DNA from: CBDCVN01 sp965223045
GTDB lineage: Bacteria > Deinococcota > Deinococci > Deinococcales > Trueperaceae
Direction: 5' to 3'
NCBI GenBank assembly: GCA_965223045.1
Contig: CBDCVN010000013.1
Coordinates: 3,224,001-3,288,000 of the forward strand
DNA: 64,000 bases
Position 1 is the stretch's first letter. Each line of letters begins with the position of its first letter. The notes beneath the pieces are model-generated. The model was not told the DNA's origin and made no database searches. It saw only the letters and a list, made by a program, of their open reading frames with translations. Shown piece after piece: positions 8,896 to 17,303 of this stretch. The position numbers were made by a program, and so were the translations under genes.

Positions 8896-9618
8896 TTATT
8901 TTATTCCCACATAGGCAGCAAAGCACGAGTTTTTGTGCAAAATATCAATCTGTTTAAATCCAACCTTCCTTAAAAGTTCTATCTGGAAAGTTACACTTTG
9001 GGGTGAATCTTCTTTATCTATGTACTTAAAAACTTCTTGGGAGTAGTCTTTGCCACCTATTGACTCGAGGTACTTCCCATAGAGAGACCACATTACTTCA
9101 TGAACAGCTTCACACTCATGAAATACCATATCACTAACAAAGAAAACTCCTTGAGGGGAAAGGATTTTATAAATCTTCTTAAAGACATATTCCCAATCCG
9201 CTTCTTCACGAAGATGGTGCAAAACAGCTGCAGCTACAATAATATCGTAGTGATTTTCTTGTAAATCTAATTGGCGAAAATCTCCATGAAAAATGTGAAC
9301 ATCTCCTGTATTTTCACTCTCGAGCCTTAATTTTGCTCTTTCTAGCATTGGCATACTAAGATCATTGAGATCACAATTGAGCCCCCCAAACTCTCGCAGG
9401 ATTTTTATGGTATTATTTCCCGCACCACAACCAATATCAAGCAGGTTTCTAGCTTCTGGGCAAAGTTTTGGTGTTAGCTTTGCTATTAACTCCATCATAA
9501 GAGGAGCGTCAATTACAGCTGCCTGTGCTATTTCAAGATTAGAAAAACGTTCTACATCTGCATCAAAGCGTTGTTGTATTTCTACTACTGTTGATTTTTG
9601 TTCAAGTTTTGTTTTCAT
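8896..9618 (-). CDS. Class I SAM-dependent methyltransferase
   Basis: The 240-residue protein has the SAM-binding motif I NLLDIGCGAGNNTIKIL at about residues 80-96, an acidic motif II region (CDLNDLSMPMLERAKL), HGDFRQLDL and the post-motif IVAAAVLHHLREEADWEYVFKKIYKILSPQGVFFVSD. This is a Rossmann-fold small-molecule or RNA methyltransferase architecture. The substrate cannot be read from the sequence. It is monocistronic or the last gene of its strand. The 5' flank carries a dispersed repeat (9629-9716). Confidence 0.82.
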   Translation of the reverse strand: MKTKLEQKSTVVEIQQRFDADVERFSNLEIAQAAVIDAPLMMELIAKLTPKLCPEARNLLDIGCGAGNNTIKILREFGGLNCDLNDLSMPMLERAKLRLESENTGDVHIFHGDFRQLDLQENHYDIIVAAAVLHHLREEADWEYVFKKIYKILSPQGVFFVSDMVFHECEAVHEVMWSLYGKYLESIGGKDYSQEVFKYIDKEDSPQSVTFQIELLRKVGFKQIDILHKNSCFAAYVGIK

Positions 9619-9628
9619 TTTTGTGATC

Positions 9629-9716
9629 TTGCATGCCTTGTACCTTGCAAATTACCCGCGTGAAGAACACAGAGCGTCCAAGGTATGGCATTCCCAAGCA
9701 GAGCTTAGAACAAGTT
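9629..9716 (-). repeat. Dispersed intergenic repeat, copy 1
   Basis: On the minus strand this reads ACTTGTTC, then GCTTGGGAATGCCATACCTT, GGACGCTCTG, GGGTAA and GCATGCAAGAT in order. The same blocks in the same order occur at 59300-59382 on the plus strand with small differences. It is non-coding in both places. Two members 50 kb apart imply a genome-wide small repeat family. Confidence 0.65.
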
Positions 9717-9823
9717 AATAGGATTGTTAATGAATCCAAAATGTCCTTATAAATTTTTGCCTCATCAAAGGAAGGCCATACTGAACATAGCGAAAAGTCT
9801 TGCTGCGTTTATAGCACTGAATC

Positions 9824-10723
9824 TTATTGCTGTATCATGGATTCATAGACCAACTCTATCCACTGATCTGGTTGGAGCATACCATTACCCCAAGCAGCAT
9901 CAAAATCCCTGGTAAGTCCAGCAGCAATGATGCTTTCTTTGCTTTTTCCTCTACTAATCTGGTTTTGTACGCTATCCTGTACAGTAACCAACATATCATA
10001 ATAGGCTTGTAAATCTTCTTTAGTTGCCATAGGCCCATGCCCCGGTATAACTTGGGTATCTTCATCAATCATTTCTAAAACTCGAGCCACTCCAGCAATC
10101 ATGCCAACTATACTTCCCTTAGCATCTACATCAATAAAAGGATACATACCATTAAAAAATAGGTCCCCCATATGCACCACATTTGCTTTTGGAAAGTAAA
10201 CAATGCTATCGCCATCTGTGTGTGCAATTTCAGCATGGAAAACATTAATGTCATCATCATTCCAGTGAAAAGTCATCTCGTCTGTAAAGGTAATAACTGG
10301 TAGTGCAGCTTCAGGGGCAGGCGGAATAGTTTTATCAAAGAAACTGATCACTTGTTCAGTAGACATCCGTTCATAAACGTTTTCATGCGCCACAATCATT
10401 GTGCCTGCCTTGCCAAAGTTCTCGTTACCACCTGTGTGATCAAAATGATAATGAGTATTTAGCAAAAAGCTAATAGGTTCATCGGTTACAGTAGCAACTG
10501 CTGCAGTAATTTTTTCGGAGAGTGGCGCAAACTGATCATCAATTAAAAAAGCTCCATCTTCACCTACGGATAAGCCAATGTTGCCCCCAGCGCCAAAAAG
10601 CACATAAATATTGTCAGTTAGTTGGGTGACTCGGATTTGAACATAAGACATATCATCTTGTTGTGCATAACCTATAGTCGTACAAAAAACTACTGCACTA
10701 ATAAGTAAAAAGAACTTTCTCAT
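9824..10723 (-). CDS. Exported metallo-beta-lactamase-fold hydrolase
   Basis: This is a 299-residue MBL-fold protein. The start at 10723 is chosen because MRKFFLLISAVVFCTTIGYA is a signal peptide and AGGAGA lies just upstream; an earlier in-frame ATG (10816) would add 31 unlikely residues. The metal motif is THYHFDHTGG, followed by a later His (AHTDGDS), HMGDLFF and GHGPM, together giving the usual zinc ligands. The closest style is the quinoprotein-relay/SoxH-like periplasmic MBL family, not a true antibiotic lactamase. It is divergent from a LysR regulator, with palindromes between, which suggests control by it. Confidence 0.87.
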   Translation of the reverse strand: MRKFFLLISAVVFCTTIGYAQQDDMSYVQIRVTQLTDNIYVLFGAGGNIGLSVGEDGAFLIDDQFAPLSEKITAAVATVTDEPISFLLNTHYHFDHTGGNENFGKAGTMIVAHENVYERMSTEQVISFFDKTIPPAPEAALPVITFTDEMTFHWNDDDINVFHAEIAHTDGDSIVYFPKANVVHMGDLFFNGMYPFIDVDAKGSIVGMIAGVARVLEMIDEDTQVIPGHGPMATKEDLQAYYDMLVTVQDSVQNQISRGKSKESIIAAGLTRDFDAAWGNGMLQPDQWIELVYESMIQQ

Positions 10724-10731
10724 ATAATCTC

Positions 10732-10781
10732 CTATAGTCCAAGTTGGACATTTACAATTTTGCCACAACATATGACTATAG
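10732..10781. promoter_or_regulatory. Palindromic operator candidates between MBL and lysR
   Basis: A perfect 13-base palindrome GTCCAAGTTGGAC is at 10737-10749. An overlapping inverted pair, CTATAGTC (10732-10739) and GACTATAG (10774-10781), spans the middle of the region. LysR regulators typically bind such dyads in the divergent promoter next to their own gene. The palindrome lies 14 bases upstream of the MBL start, so binding there could block it. Confidence 0.5.
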
Positions 10782-10827
10782 AGAAGACGATTAGCATTAA
10801 TAAACTTTATAGGCATAAACTATAGCC

Positions 10828-11724
10828 ATGGAATTACTTGATTTTAAAGTTTTGCTTGCAGTAGCACGATCAGGGAGTTTCTCACGTGCTGCTGCTGAAC
10901 TTTCTTTAACTCAACCATCGGTGAGTGCTCGCATTGCTGCGCTTGAGCAAAAACTGAACACTAAGCTCTTCACACGTTCCTCTCAAGGTGTTTACTTAAC
11001 TGAAGCTGGAAAGCGTTTGCTACCTTACGCTGAACGTTGCTTAGAACTCATTAACGAGGCACAAGAGGTTGTACATTATGCAGCTGCAGTGCCTCGAGTA
11101 GTCATAGGGTTTACTGCTACCTTAGCCGATTTATTTATAAGACCACTAATCTTGGCTTTAAAAGGTAAATCATTAGAGATTAATTTTCTAGTTGGTTACT
11201 CGTGGGAACTTAGACAAAAATTGCTTGATGGAGTTATTGATGTTGTTGTTGGGCAAACAGGTGGAACCCAAAATGGGATAAAGTCAGATTTTCTTTTCTA
11301 TGACCCTATAGTATGTGTTACAGCAGCAAAGCACTATCTAGCAAGAAACAAAGTTTTACATCTAGCTGATGTAGCTTCTGCGCAGCTAGTACCTCTTGGT
11401 TGGGAAGCAGGCCCTAATGCAGATAGGTTGCTTGAGCATTTAGCATCTTATCGTCAAGCTGGAACAGCTTGGCACACAGTAAAATCGACTAGGATAATTA
11501 GGCGGCTAGTACTTGAAGATAATTTTGTTTCTTTTTTACCTTATTCAGTGGTTAAAAATGATGTTAAAGAGGGGCGAATTGTTCAGCTAGAGCTTAAAGA
11601 CCTACCCAACTGGGAGCTAAAGATTGCAGTTTCCTACCGTAATCGCAAGCACTATCCTGAGCACTTTAAGTTATTGCTCAACACTATAGAAGAAGTGTCT
11701 AAAAGTTTTGCCTCAGATCTTTAG
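10828..11724 (+). CDS. LysR-family transcriptional regulator
   Basis: The 298-residue protein has the N-terminal winged helix-turn-helix of LysR proteins (FKVLLAVARSGSFSRAAAEL, LTQPSVSARIAALEQKLN, LFTRSSQGVYLTEAG) at residues 5-62 and a periplasmic-binding-protein-like effector domain (VVIGFTATLADLFIRPLI... VDVVVGQTG). The effector is unknown. Its position divergent from the MBL hydrolase suggests it activates or represses that gene and itself. Its last 12 bases overlap the convergent esterase gene. Confidence 0.9.
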   Translation: MELLDFKVLLAVARSGSFSRAAAELSLTQPSVSARIAALEQKLNTKLFTRSSQGVYLTEAGKRLLPYAERCLELINEAQEVVHYAAAVPRVVIGFTATLADLFIRPLILALKGKSLEINFLVGYSWELRQKLLDGVIDVVVGQTGGTQNGIKSDFLFYDPIVCVTAAKHYLARNKVLHLADVASAQLVPLGWEAGPNADRLLEHLASYRQAGTAWHTVKSTRIIRRLVLEDNFVSFLPYSVVKNDVKEGRIVQLELKDLPNWELKIAVSYRNRKHYPEHFKLLLNTIEEVSKSFASDL

Positions 11725-12387
11725 GAAATCTTTGGCAATTTTAATGCCACGATAGTCTATAGAATGAGGAAGGTTGGGCAATATATGAGATTCTACAAAT
11801 ATTCCTTTTGCTCTTATTTTTTCTGTAGCTAATCTAGTAGCTTTTGCTGGAACTCTGTCATCATTACTTCCATGTATCAGGCAAAATTTAGTTTTAGTGT
11901 TATTTAAATCCTCAGCAATTAATGCACCACTATAACCCACAACTGCTCTGCACTTTAACTTTAGTTCTTTGGCTAATGTAGAGTGTAGTGCAACCATTGT
12001 TCCTTGCGAAAAACCTATTAATATCAGATTTTCATGCGACAATTTGTGCTCGAGCGCTATACTATCAACAAATTGCTTTAGAACATCAGCAGCTTTATCC
12101 AGCCTTGCAAGCATCTTTTCAGCATCTCTTGAGAAAAAATCACTTCCTAACACTATATCCTTAAGGCTAAACCATTGGTAATTGTCGCTATAAAAGTTTT
12201 CCATACCAAAAGGGACAGCATCAAATTTTTCTGGTGCATCCACAGAAATAAACCACGCATTGGGAAACACATCCATAAATTCTGGTGCAAGTGCTATCAG
12301 ATCACTACTATTACTTCCCACTCCATGCAGAAAAAGTATTATAGTATCTGGGTTGTTATTATTACCTATTTCTTTATAATTTAACAT
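11713..12387 (-). CDS. Alpha/beta-hydrolase esterase (YpfH/carboxylesterase type)
   Basis: The 224-residue serine hydrolase belongs to the phospholipase/carboxylesterase family. FLHGVGSN forms the oxyanion-hole strand, GFSQG carries nucleophile Ser127, HGSNDDRVP gives the Asp (176/177) and LPHSID the His208. No signal peptide, so cytosolic. Such enzymes cleave short acyl or thioester bonds; the substrate here is unknown. It lies 6 bases downstream of the sulfhydrylase gene at 12393-13682, so the two, and the ADP-ribosylglycohydrolase before them, probably share a transcript. Confidence 0.85.
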   Translation of the reverse strand: MLNYKEIGNNNNPDTIILFLHGVGSNSSDLIALAPEFMDVFPNAWFISVDAPEKFDAVPFGMENFYSDNYQWFSLKDIVLGSDFFSRDAEKMLARLDKAADVLKQFVDSIALEHKLSHENLILIGFSQGTMVALHSTLAKELKLKCRAVVGYSGALIAEDLNNTKTKFCLIHGSNDDRVPAKATRLATEKIRAKGIFVESHILPNLPHSIDYRGIKIAKDFLKI

Positions 12388-12392
12388 GCTAT

Positions 12393-13682
12393 TTAATGAC
12401 TTAATGCTTGGTCTATATCTACTTTTAAATCATCTAAGGCCTCTAAACCTACACTAACTCGTATTAAATCTGGTGTTACTCCTGCTAAATAACGCGCTTC
12501 CTCTGGCAAACTAGAGTGCGTTGTATCCCAAGGACAAATTACTACTGTCTTGGCATCACCAATATTAGCAAGGTGCGAAGCAATCTTGACTTTGTTTAAA
12601 AAGCTCTGGGCTGTTTCTCTATCAGTAGTCTCAAAACTAAGTACTGCTCCAAAACCATTCTTAAGGTTTTTCCTTGCTGTTTGATGACAGCTATTGGAAG
12701 GTAAACCTGCATAGTAAACACGCTTAACTTTGGGGTGGTGCTCGAGCCACTGAGCTAAAGCTAACGCCGAATCACAAGAGCGTTGTACTCTTAGGGAAAG
12801 TGTTTCCAATCCTTGTAAAGCCAGAAAGGCTTCAAAAGGTGATGAGGTCATACCCATAACAAAAAGTCCTAAATCCCATGCCCTTAAGCTAAACGCACTC
12901 TCCCCTGCCCTACTTATATAAGTACGTCCGCGACTATCTTTGGCTGTAAAAACAGGAAATTTAGGTAGTGTCCAATCAAAGCGTCCTGCTTCAACAATAG
13001 CTCCTCCAATAAAGGTTCCGTGCCCCCCTATCCACTTAGTGGATGAGTGAATTACAATATCAGCACCTAGCACAAGGGGTTGGCAAAGGTAGCCTGCACA
13101 ACCCCAAGTATTATCCACTACTAAAGGAACTTGTTGCTCCCGACATAATTCAGCAATAGCAGCAATATCTGGCACACTACAGCTAGGATTAGCAATGGTC
13201 TCGCACCAAACTGCTACTGTCTTTTCTTCAATAGCATCCGCTATAGCAGCAACATTGGGTTCTACAATACTAAAACGGCATCCCCAAGGTTTAAGAATCT
13301 TATTGGCTACAGAAAATGTGCCTCCAAAAAGCTGATTAGAAAAAACAATATGAGCATCTGGATAAGCTAGGGTTAAAAGGGTTGTGGTAGTGGCGGCTTG
13401 TCCAGAACATAAACCCACTCCAGCTTTCGCCTTTTCTAAGGCTATCAATCTTTCTACAAAAGCTTGCACAGTAGGGTTGTGCATACGACCATACTGGTTT
13501 TGATGACTGCCTGTAATCTTGCCTGCAAAATTGTTGGCTGCATGCTCTGCACTATCAAATACAAAACTGCTAGTGGCATAGATAGGAAGGGCTCGAGCAC
13601 CAGAAGCAGCATCTGGTTTCTCTTGACCAGCATGCAGCTGTAAAGTATCAAAATCTAAATTGTCTATGTTATCCATTCTCAC
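12393..13682 (-). CDS. Homocysteine-forming PLP sulfhydrylase, MetY/MetZ family
   Basis: This 429-residue Cys/Met-metabolism PLP enzyme has FDTLQLHAGQ, ALPIYATSSFVF, YGRMHNPT, SGQAATTTTLL, VDNTWGCAGYL and the PLP-binding lysine in HSSTKWIGGHGTFIGG. It is about a third identical by eye to the MetY at 15754-17067, so it is a paralog rather than a recent duplicate. It probably makes homocysteine from O-acetyl- or O-succinylhomoserine and sulfide. Its start overlaps the stop of the upstream ADP-ribosylglycohydrolase by 4 bases (ATGA type), indicating translational coupling. Confidence 0.85.
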   Translation of the reverse strand: MRMDNIDNLDFDTLQLHAGQEKPDAASGARALPIYATSSFVFDSAEHAANNFAGKITGSHQNQYGRMHNPTVQAFVERLIALEKAKAGVGLCSGQAATTTTLLTLAYPDAHIVFSNQLFGGTFSVANKILKPWGCRFSIVEPNVAAIADAIEEKTVAVWCETIANPSCSVPDIAAIAELCREQQVPLVVDNTWGCAGYLCQPLVLGADIVIHSSTKWIGGHGTFIGGAIVEAGRFDWTLPKFPVFTAKDSRGRTYISRAGESAFSLRAWDLGLFVMGMTSSPFEAFLALQGLETLSLRVQRSCDSALALAQWLEHHPKVKRVYYAGLPSNSCHQTARKNLKNGFGAVLSFETTDRETAQSFLNKVKIASHLANIGDAKTVVICPWDTTHSSLPEEARYLAGVTPDLIRVSVGLEALDDLKVDIDQALSH

Positions 13683-14620
13683 TCATCAATTCCTTGCAAT
13701 AATTCCTTGAGTAAAGGGGTGTAAATTTCCTTACCTCTCAAACCATTTTTCCAACGCTGAGGAATTCCCTCAACACCAAACACTAATCCAGCTACGCCTC
13801 CAGCTACGCAAGCAGTAGTATCTGTGTCATTACCAAACTTAATGGCTCTTTTAACAACTTTTTCAAAACTATCTGCTTCAAGTGAAGCTTTTGCTGAATG
13901 CAAACAATCAACGACATAGCCAGACCCTTTAGGTGTATATGGACCAAGTGGGCGAATAGAGAAATCTAACTCTTCCCTACGAGCATCGTCTTCTCTAAGG
14001 GCACTTTTTAAAGCACTGACAGCTTTTTCCCAAGGGTTAGTGGTCTCATACAAGATGTTACGTGCCCATAAACAGTATAAAGCACAACAAACTTGACTCC
14101 TCAAATGCCTGTGGGTTACACAAGATTGGAGCTGGGAATCACGAATTAATTCCTCATCACTGCCTTTGTGCCACAATACCAGTGGTAGTACCCGCATAAG
14201 TGAACCATTACCATTTGAATATTGGTCCTCAATGCCAGCTTTATCAGCTTTATAACCCGCTTTCAAATTAAGAATAGCTTTGCTAGTTGTTACGCCTACA
14301 TCAAATACTTGAAAGTCAACAGCCATATAACCTAAGTCGTACCAATTTATTAGACGGTGAGCAAAATCATCAAGATCAAGACTTCCTTTATAAAGTAATG
14401 AGGCTAGCAAGCAAAGAGCTTGTGCCCCATCATCTGACCAAGTTCCAGGAGGTGTATCTTCATGTGCTCTTTCAAAATTTTTTGGTGGAACATACTCAAT
14501 ACCTTCTAATGAAGGAATATCTTCTGGTAAATGAAACTCATAAGGTACGCCAAGTGCATCACCAATTAATAAGCCTAACAATGCACCTTCAATACGATTT
14601 TTTAAATGTAGTGTAGCCAC
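13679..14620 (-). CDS. ADP-ribosylglycohydrolase family protein
   Basis: The 313-residue all-helical protein has the family metal-binding motifs GALLGLLIGDALGVPYEF (start), GTWSDDGAQALCL, GNGSLMRVLPL, and FGNDTDTTACVAGGVAGLVFG near the C-terminus. Relatives bind Mg2+ and remove ADP-ribose from proteins (DraG) or cleave related N-glycosidic bonds. Coupling to a sulfhydrylase gene is unusual for DraG proper, so the substrate is uncertain. The ATG at 14620 is the only start near the first motif. Confidence 0.88.
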   Translation of the reverse strand: MATLHLKNRIEGALLGLLIGDALGVPYEFHLPEDIPSLEGIEYVPPKNFERAHEDTPPGTWSDDGAQALCLLASLLYKGSLDLDDFAHRLINWYDLGYMAVDFQVFDVGVTTSKAILNLKAGYKADKAGIEDQYSNGNGSLMRVLPLVLWHKGSDEELIRDSQLQSCVTHRHLRSQVCCALYCLWARNILYETTNPWEKAVSALKSALREDDARREELDFSIRPLGPYTPKGSGYVVDCLHSAKASLEADSFEKVVKRAIKFGNDTDTTACVAGGVAGLVFGVEGIPQRWKNGLRGKEIYTPLLKELLQGIDE

Positions 14621-14948
14621 TACATATAGAATAACACTTGCTATCTTGAGTTTCTCATCTTTATAATTTTCTAATCAAAAATATAAGTTATGGGTCTTAT
14701 AAGCAGGTATGCAAAATTTGTTGTGAAAAATATGCAAGCATTAGCTCTATAATCTCTGTGAAAGCAGGGCTATAGCAAATTTTAAAGACTCATACTTTCT
14801 TTTGCATAGGTGCTTAATAGCCTTCTGCTTGCAAAGTCTTTATCAAGAATTATTTTTGGCTCGAGCAAATGTTATAGTATCAAACTGATGACAGCCAAAA
14901 GGCTAAAATAGCTTTACAGTCATCATAAAAATTTGTAGGAGGTTTATT
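14621..14948. other. Intergenic region upstream of dodecin
   Basis: These 328 bases separate divergent genes and contain no supported ORF. A GCTCGAGC octamer is at 14860-14867, directly upstream of a TATAGT box at about 14873, a possible -10 element for the dodecin transcript. A clear -35 hexamer at correct spacing was not found. Confidence 0.45.
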
Positions 14949-15152
14949 ATGTCCGTAGCCAAAGTTACAGAAATTATAGCAGGTTCCCCAGAAAGCTTCG
15001 AAGAAGCAGTCAGAAATGGAATAAATCGTGCCAGTAAAACCCTCAAAAATGTTCAAGGTGCTTGGGTAAAAGAACAACAAGTAGTTATTAATGACGGCCA
15101 AGTAGTTGAATTTCGTGTGACAATGAAAGTTACTTTTATTTTAGAAGGCTAA
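14949..15152 (+). CDS. Dodecin, flavin-binding protein
   Basis: This 67-residue protein is full-length for dodecins, which form hollow dodecamers that store and protect flavins (FMN, riboflavin) or CoA. The family pattern MSVAKVTEIIAGSPESFEEA, VRNGINRASKTLKNVQGAWV and VEFRVTMKVTFIL is clear; Trp39 in QGAW is the residue that stacks on the isoalloxazine ring. A strong AGGAGG site lies 7 bases before the ATG. A stem-loop follows the stop at once, so it is monocistronic. Confidence 0.95.
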   Translation: MSVAKVTEIIAGSPESFEEAVRNGINRASKTLKNVQGAWVKEQQVVINDGQVVEFRVTMKVTFILEG

Positions 15153-15157
15153 TACCC

Positions 15158-15186
15158 GTAGAGACACGAATAATCGTGTCTCTGCA
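15158..15186 (+). terminator. Stem-loop after dodecin, GTAGAGAC-type repeat
   Basis: GAGACACGA (15161-15169) pairs with TCGTGTCTC (15174-15182) around ATAA, extendable by flanking pairs. It begins 9 bases after the dodecin stop, and a short T-rich stretch follows. The same outer sequence (GTAGAGAC...GTCTCTAC) recurs at 51030-51057, so it may be a mobile or repeated hairpin reused as a terminator. Confidence 0.65.
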
Positions 15187-15205
15187 GATTTCTTTGTTCA
15201 TTTAT

Positions 15206-15703
15206 TCAATTTCGTGAAGGATATATCCCCACCAAGGCTATGCAATAACGCATTGTAAGGTAAGGTTGTCGATTATCTTCGCTGTTATCTCCCAGTTGCC
15301 CAATCGCTGTAACACCATCTTCTCCAGCAGGCTTAACATTAACTGTAACTGAAGAAGGGGGTGGAATTTTCTCTACACCACCGCTTTGCCCCAGCTGATA
15401 ATTTGATAAGCCAGCACCTTGACCTTGAGATATAGGTACACGACCGCGTAAATCTGGAAGAGCAAAGGTAGTACGCCCATCTCCTCCATATGTAGTCCCT
15501 AAAAGGGAAAACAAAGTTACATATTGATCAATAGACAATATCTGTCCATTGGCCTCTGTCCAATCACGAGGGCAAAAACTAGTGCCAAACATCCTAATTT
15601 CCCCAACAAAATATTCTTGAGCTGTTGCAGGGTAGTTAAGTAGATTTAAGCTAAAAATAATCCCTACAAAAGCAATTAACTTAGGGAAAGTAAAATTGTA
15701 CAT
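15206..15703 (-). CDS. Exported phage tail-collar-like protein (MdpB type)
   Basis: The 165-residue protein starts at 15703, where AAGGAGGAATTTT precedes the ATG; a longer frame to 15757 lacks this site. MYNFTFPKLIAFVGIIFSLN begins a signal peptide ending near TAQEYF. The mature part is a tail-collar domain: FVGEIRMFGTSFCPRDWTEANG, LFSLLGTTYGGDGRTTFALPDLRGRVPI, and a C-terminal QPYLTMRYCIALVGI. Such microcystin-dependent-protein-like secreted proteins occur in many free-living bacteria outside phages; function unknown. No phage genes are nearby. Confidence 0.85.
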   Translation of the reverse strand: MYNFTFPKLIAFVGIIFSLNLLNYPATAQEYFVGEIRMFGTSFCPRDWTEANGQILSIDQYVTLFSLLGTTYGGDGRTTFALPDLRGRVPISQGQGAGLSNYQLGQSGGVEKIPPPSSVTVNVKPAGEDGVTAIGQLGDNSEDNRQPYLTMRYCIALVGIYPSRN

Positions 15704-15753
15704 AAAATTCCTCCTTAACGATTTTGTGTTACTTGCCACTGCTAAAACCAACT

Positions 15754-17067
15754 TCAAGTTGTGAGTTGCCTTGAGGCTGCTAGAGATTGAGCAACATCTT
15801 CAATAATATCATCAATATGCTCTAAGCCTACAGAAACTCTGACCATGCTAGCTCCCACACCCGAAGCCTTTAAACCTTCTTCATCAAGCTGGGAGTGGGT
15901 AGTACTTGCTGGATGAGTCACACTTGTTTTAGCATCACCCAAATTAACTAAGCGTGAAGCTAGCTTGACGTTATTTAAGAAAGCTTTGCCTGCATCACGG
16001 CCACCCTCTACTTCAAAAGTAAGTATACTGCCAGCACCTTTAGGAAAGTCTTTCTTCGCACGTTCATGGTAAGGACTAGAAGACAAGCTAGGATGGTGTA
16101 CATTAAAAACCCCTTGTTGCTCAGTAAGCCACTGAGCTAACTTTTCAGTATTTTCTATATACCTATCTGCTCTTAAAGAAAGTGTCTCTAAACCCTGCAG
16201 GAACAAAAAGGCGTTCTGTGGAGACATGGAAGGGCCAAGGTCTCTTAGGCCTTCTACTCGAGCCCGAATAATAAAAGCAATATTTCCAAAAGGACCACCC
16301 TTACCAAAGGTATCTGTAAGCACTACGCCATGATAGCTAGGGTTAGGCTTACTCAAACCGGGATAACGGCCATTGGCCCAATCAAAATTCCCTGAATCCA
16401 CAATAAGACCACCAATACCAGTACCATGACCATTAATCCATTTAGTAGCTGAATGAACAACTATATCTGCACCATGTTCAAAAGGGCGGTATAAATAACC
16501 TGCCATAGCTGAGGTATTATCTACAATCACTGCTACGCCATGCTCATGAGCAACTTTAGCAATAGCATCAACATCAGGCAGTGCTAGTGAAGGGTTGGGA
16601 ATAGATTCTAAAAATATAGCCTTAGTCTTATCATCTATTAAGTCGGCAAATTCTCTGGGATCATCTGCTGGAGAGGTAAACTTGACTTTTACTCCCAAGC
16701 GAGGCAAGGTAACTTTAAACATATTGAGGCTGCCACCATAAAGATTAGGTGAAGACACAATATTATCGCCAGCATCAGCTAAATTAGTAATAGTCAAAAA
16801 CTCTGCTGCGTGACCAGAAGCTACAGCTAAAGCAGCCACTCCTCCTTCTAAAGCAGCAATGCGCTTTTCTAACACATCACAAGTAGGATTCATAATGCGG
16901 CTATAAATATTGCCAAATTCTTGTAAAGCAAATAATCTAGCAGCATGATCAGCATCATCAAAGTTAAAAGCAGTAGTTTGATAAATAGGCACTGCCCGAG
17001 ATTTAGTAGTTGCCTCCACCTCTTCTTGACCAGCATGAATCTGCAAAGTTTCAAAACGGTAACTCAT
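15754..17067 (-). CDS. metY: O-acetylhomoserine sulfhydrylase
   Basis: This 437-residue PLP enzyme combines O-acetylhomoserine with sulfide to give homocysteine. It shows FETLQIHAGQEE, VPIYQTTAFNF, YSRIMNPTCDVLEKRIAALEGG, VDNTSAMAGYL and the PLP lysine in HSATKWINGHGTGIGG, plus the insert VLTDTFGKGGPFGN typical of MetY. It is divergent from metX, which makes its substrate. The start is supported by AGGATGG upstream. A near-identical copy, including about 100 bases of the 5' flank, is broken in pieces at 39072-42292, so this is the working copy. Confidence 0.93.
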   Translation of the reverse strand: MSYRFETLQIHAGQEEVEATTKSRAVPIYQTTAFNFDDADHAARLFALQEFGNIYSRIMNPTCDVLEKRIAALEGGVAALAVASGHAAEFLTITNLADAGDNIVSSPNLYGGSLNMFKVTLPRLGVKVKFTSPADDPREFADLIDDKTKAIFLESIPNPSLALPDVDAIAKVAHEHGVAVIVDNTSAMAGYLYRPFEHGADIVVHSATKWINGHGTGIGGLIVDSGNFDWANGRYPGLSKPNPSYHGVVLTDTFGKGGPFGNIAFIIRARVEGLRDLGPSMSPQNAFLFLQGLETLSLRADRYIENTEKLAQWLTEQQGVFNVHHPSLSSSPYHERAKKDFPKGAGSILTFEVEGGRDAGKAFLNNVKLASRLVNLGDAKTSVTHPASTTHSQLDEEGLKASGVGASMVRVSVGLEHIDDIIEDVAQSLAASRQLTT

Positions 17068-17303
17068 AAAGTTCCATCCTTTCTACATATTAATTGCATT
17101 GCTTATAATTATTTTCCCAAATTCTTTACCTAAAGGCAATAGTTAGAAAAGCTATTCACTAAGTCTACCCTTTTTGAAATTCCTGCTAAAATTATTATGT
17201 GAGTCCAGAGGAACTTATTATTAAATAGAAAGGTATCAAGCTTTTAGGAAAGCTTTTAGCTCTTAATTTAGAATAGGTAGAACAAGAAAAAATCTAAGTT
17301 ATT

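Noticed and set aside
9724..9915. 63-codon plus-strand frame with a hydrophobic stretch
   Set aside because: It begins with TTG without a ribosome site and half of it overlaps the end of the MBL gene antisense.
15206..15703. Prophage, suggested by the tail-collar domain
   Set aside because: No other phage genes are near, the protein has a signal peptide and single exported collar-domain proteins are common outside phages.
17068..17303. SAM riboswitch between metY and metX
   Set aside because: Methionine genes often have one, but I could not find the paired stems and conserved core of any SAM riboswitch class by eye.
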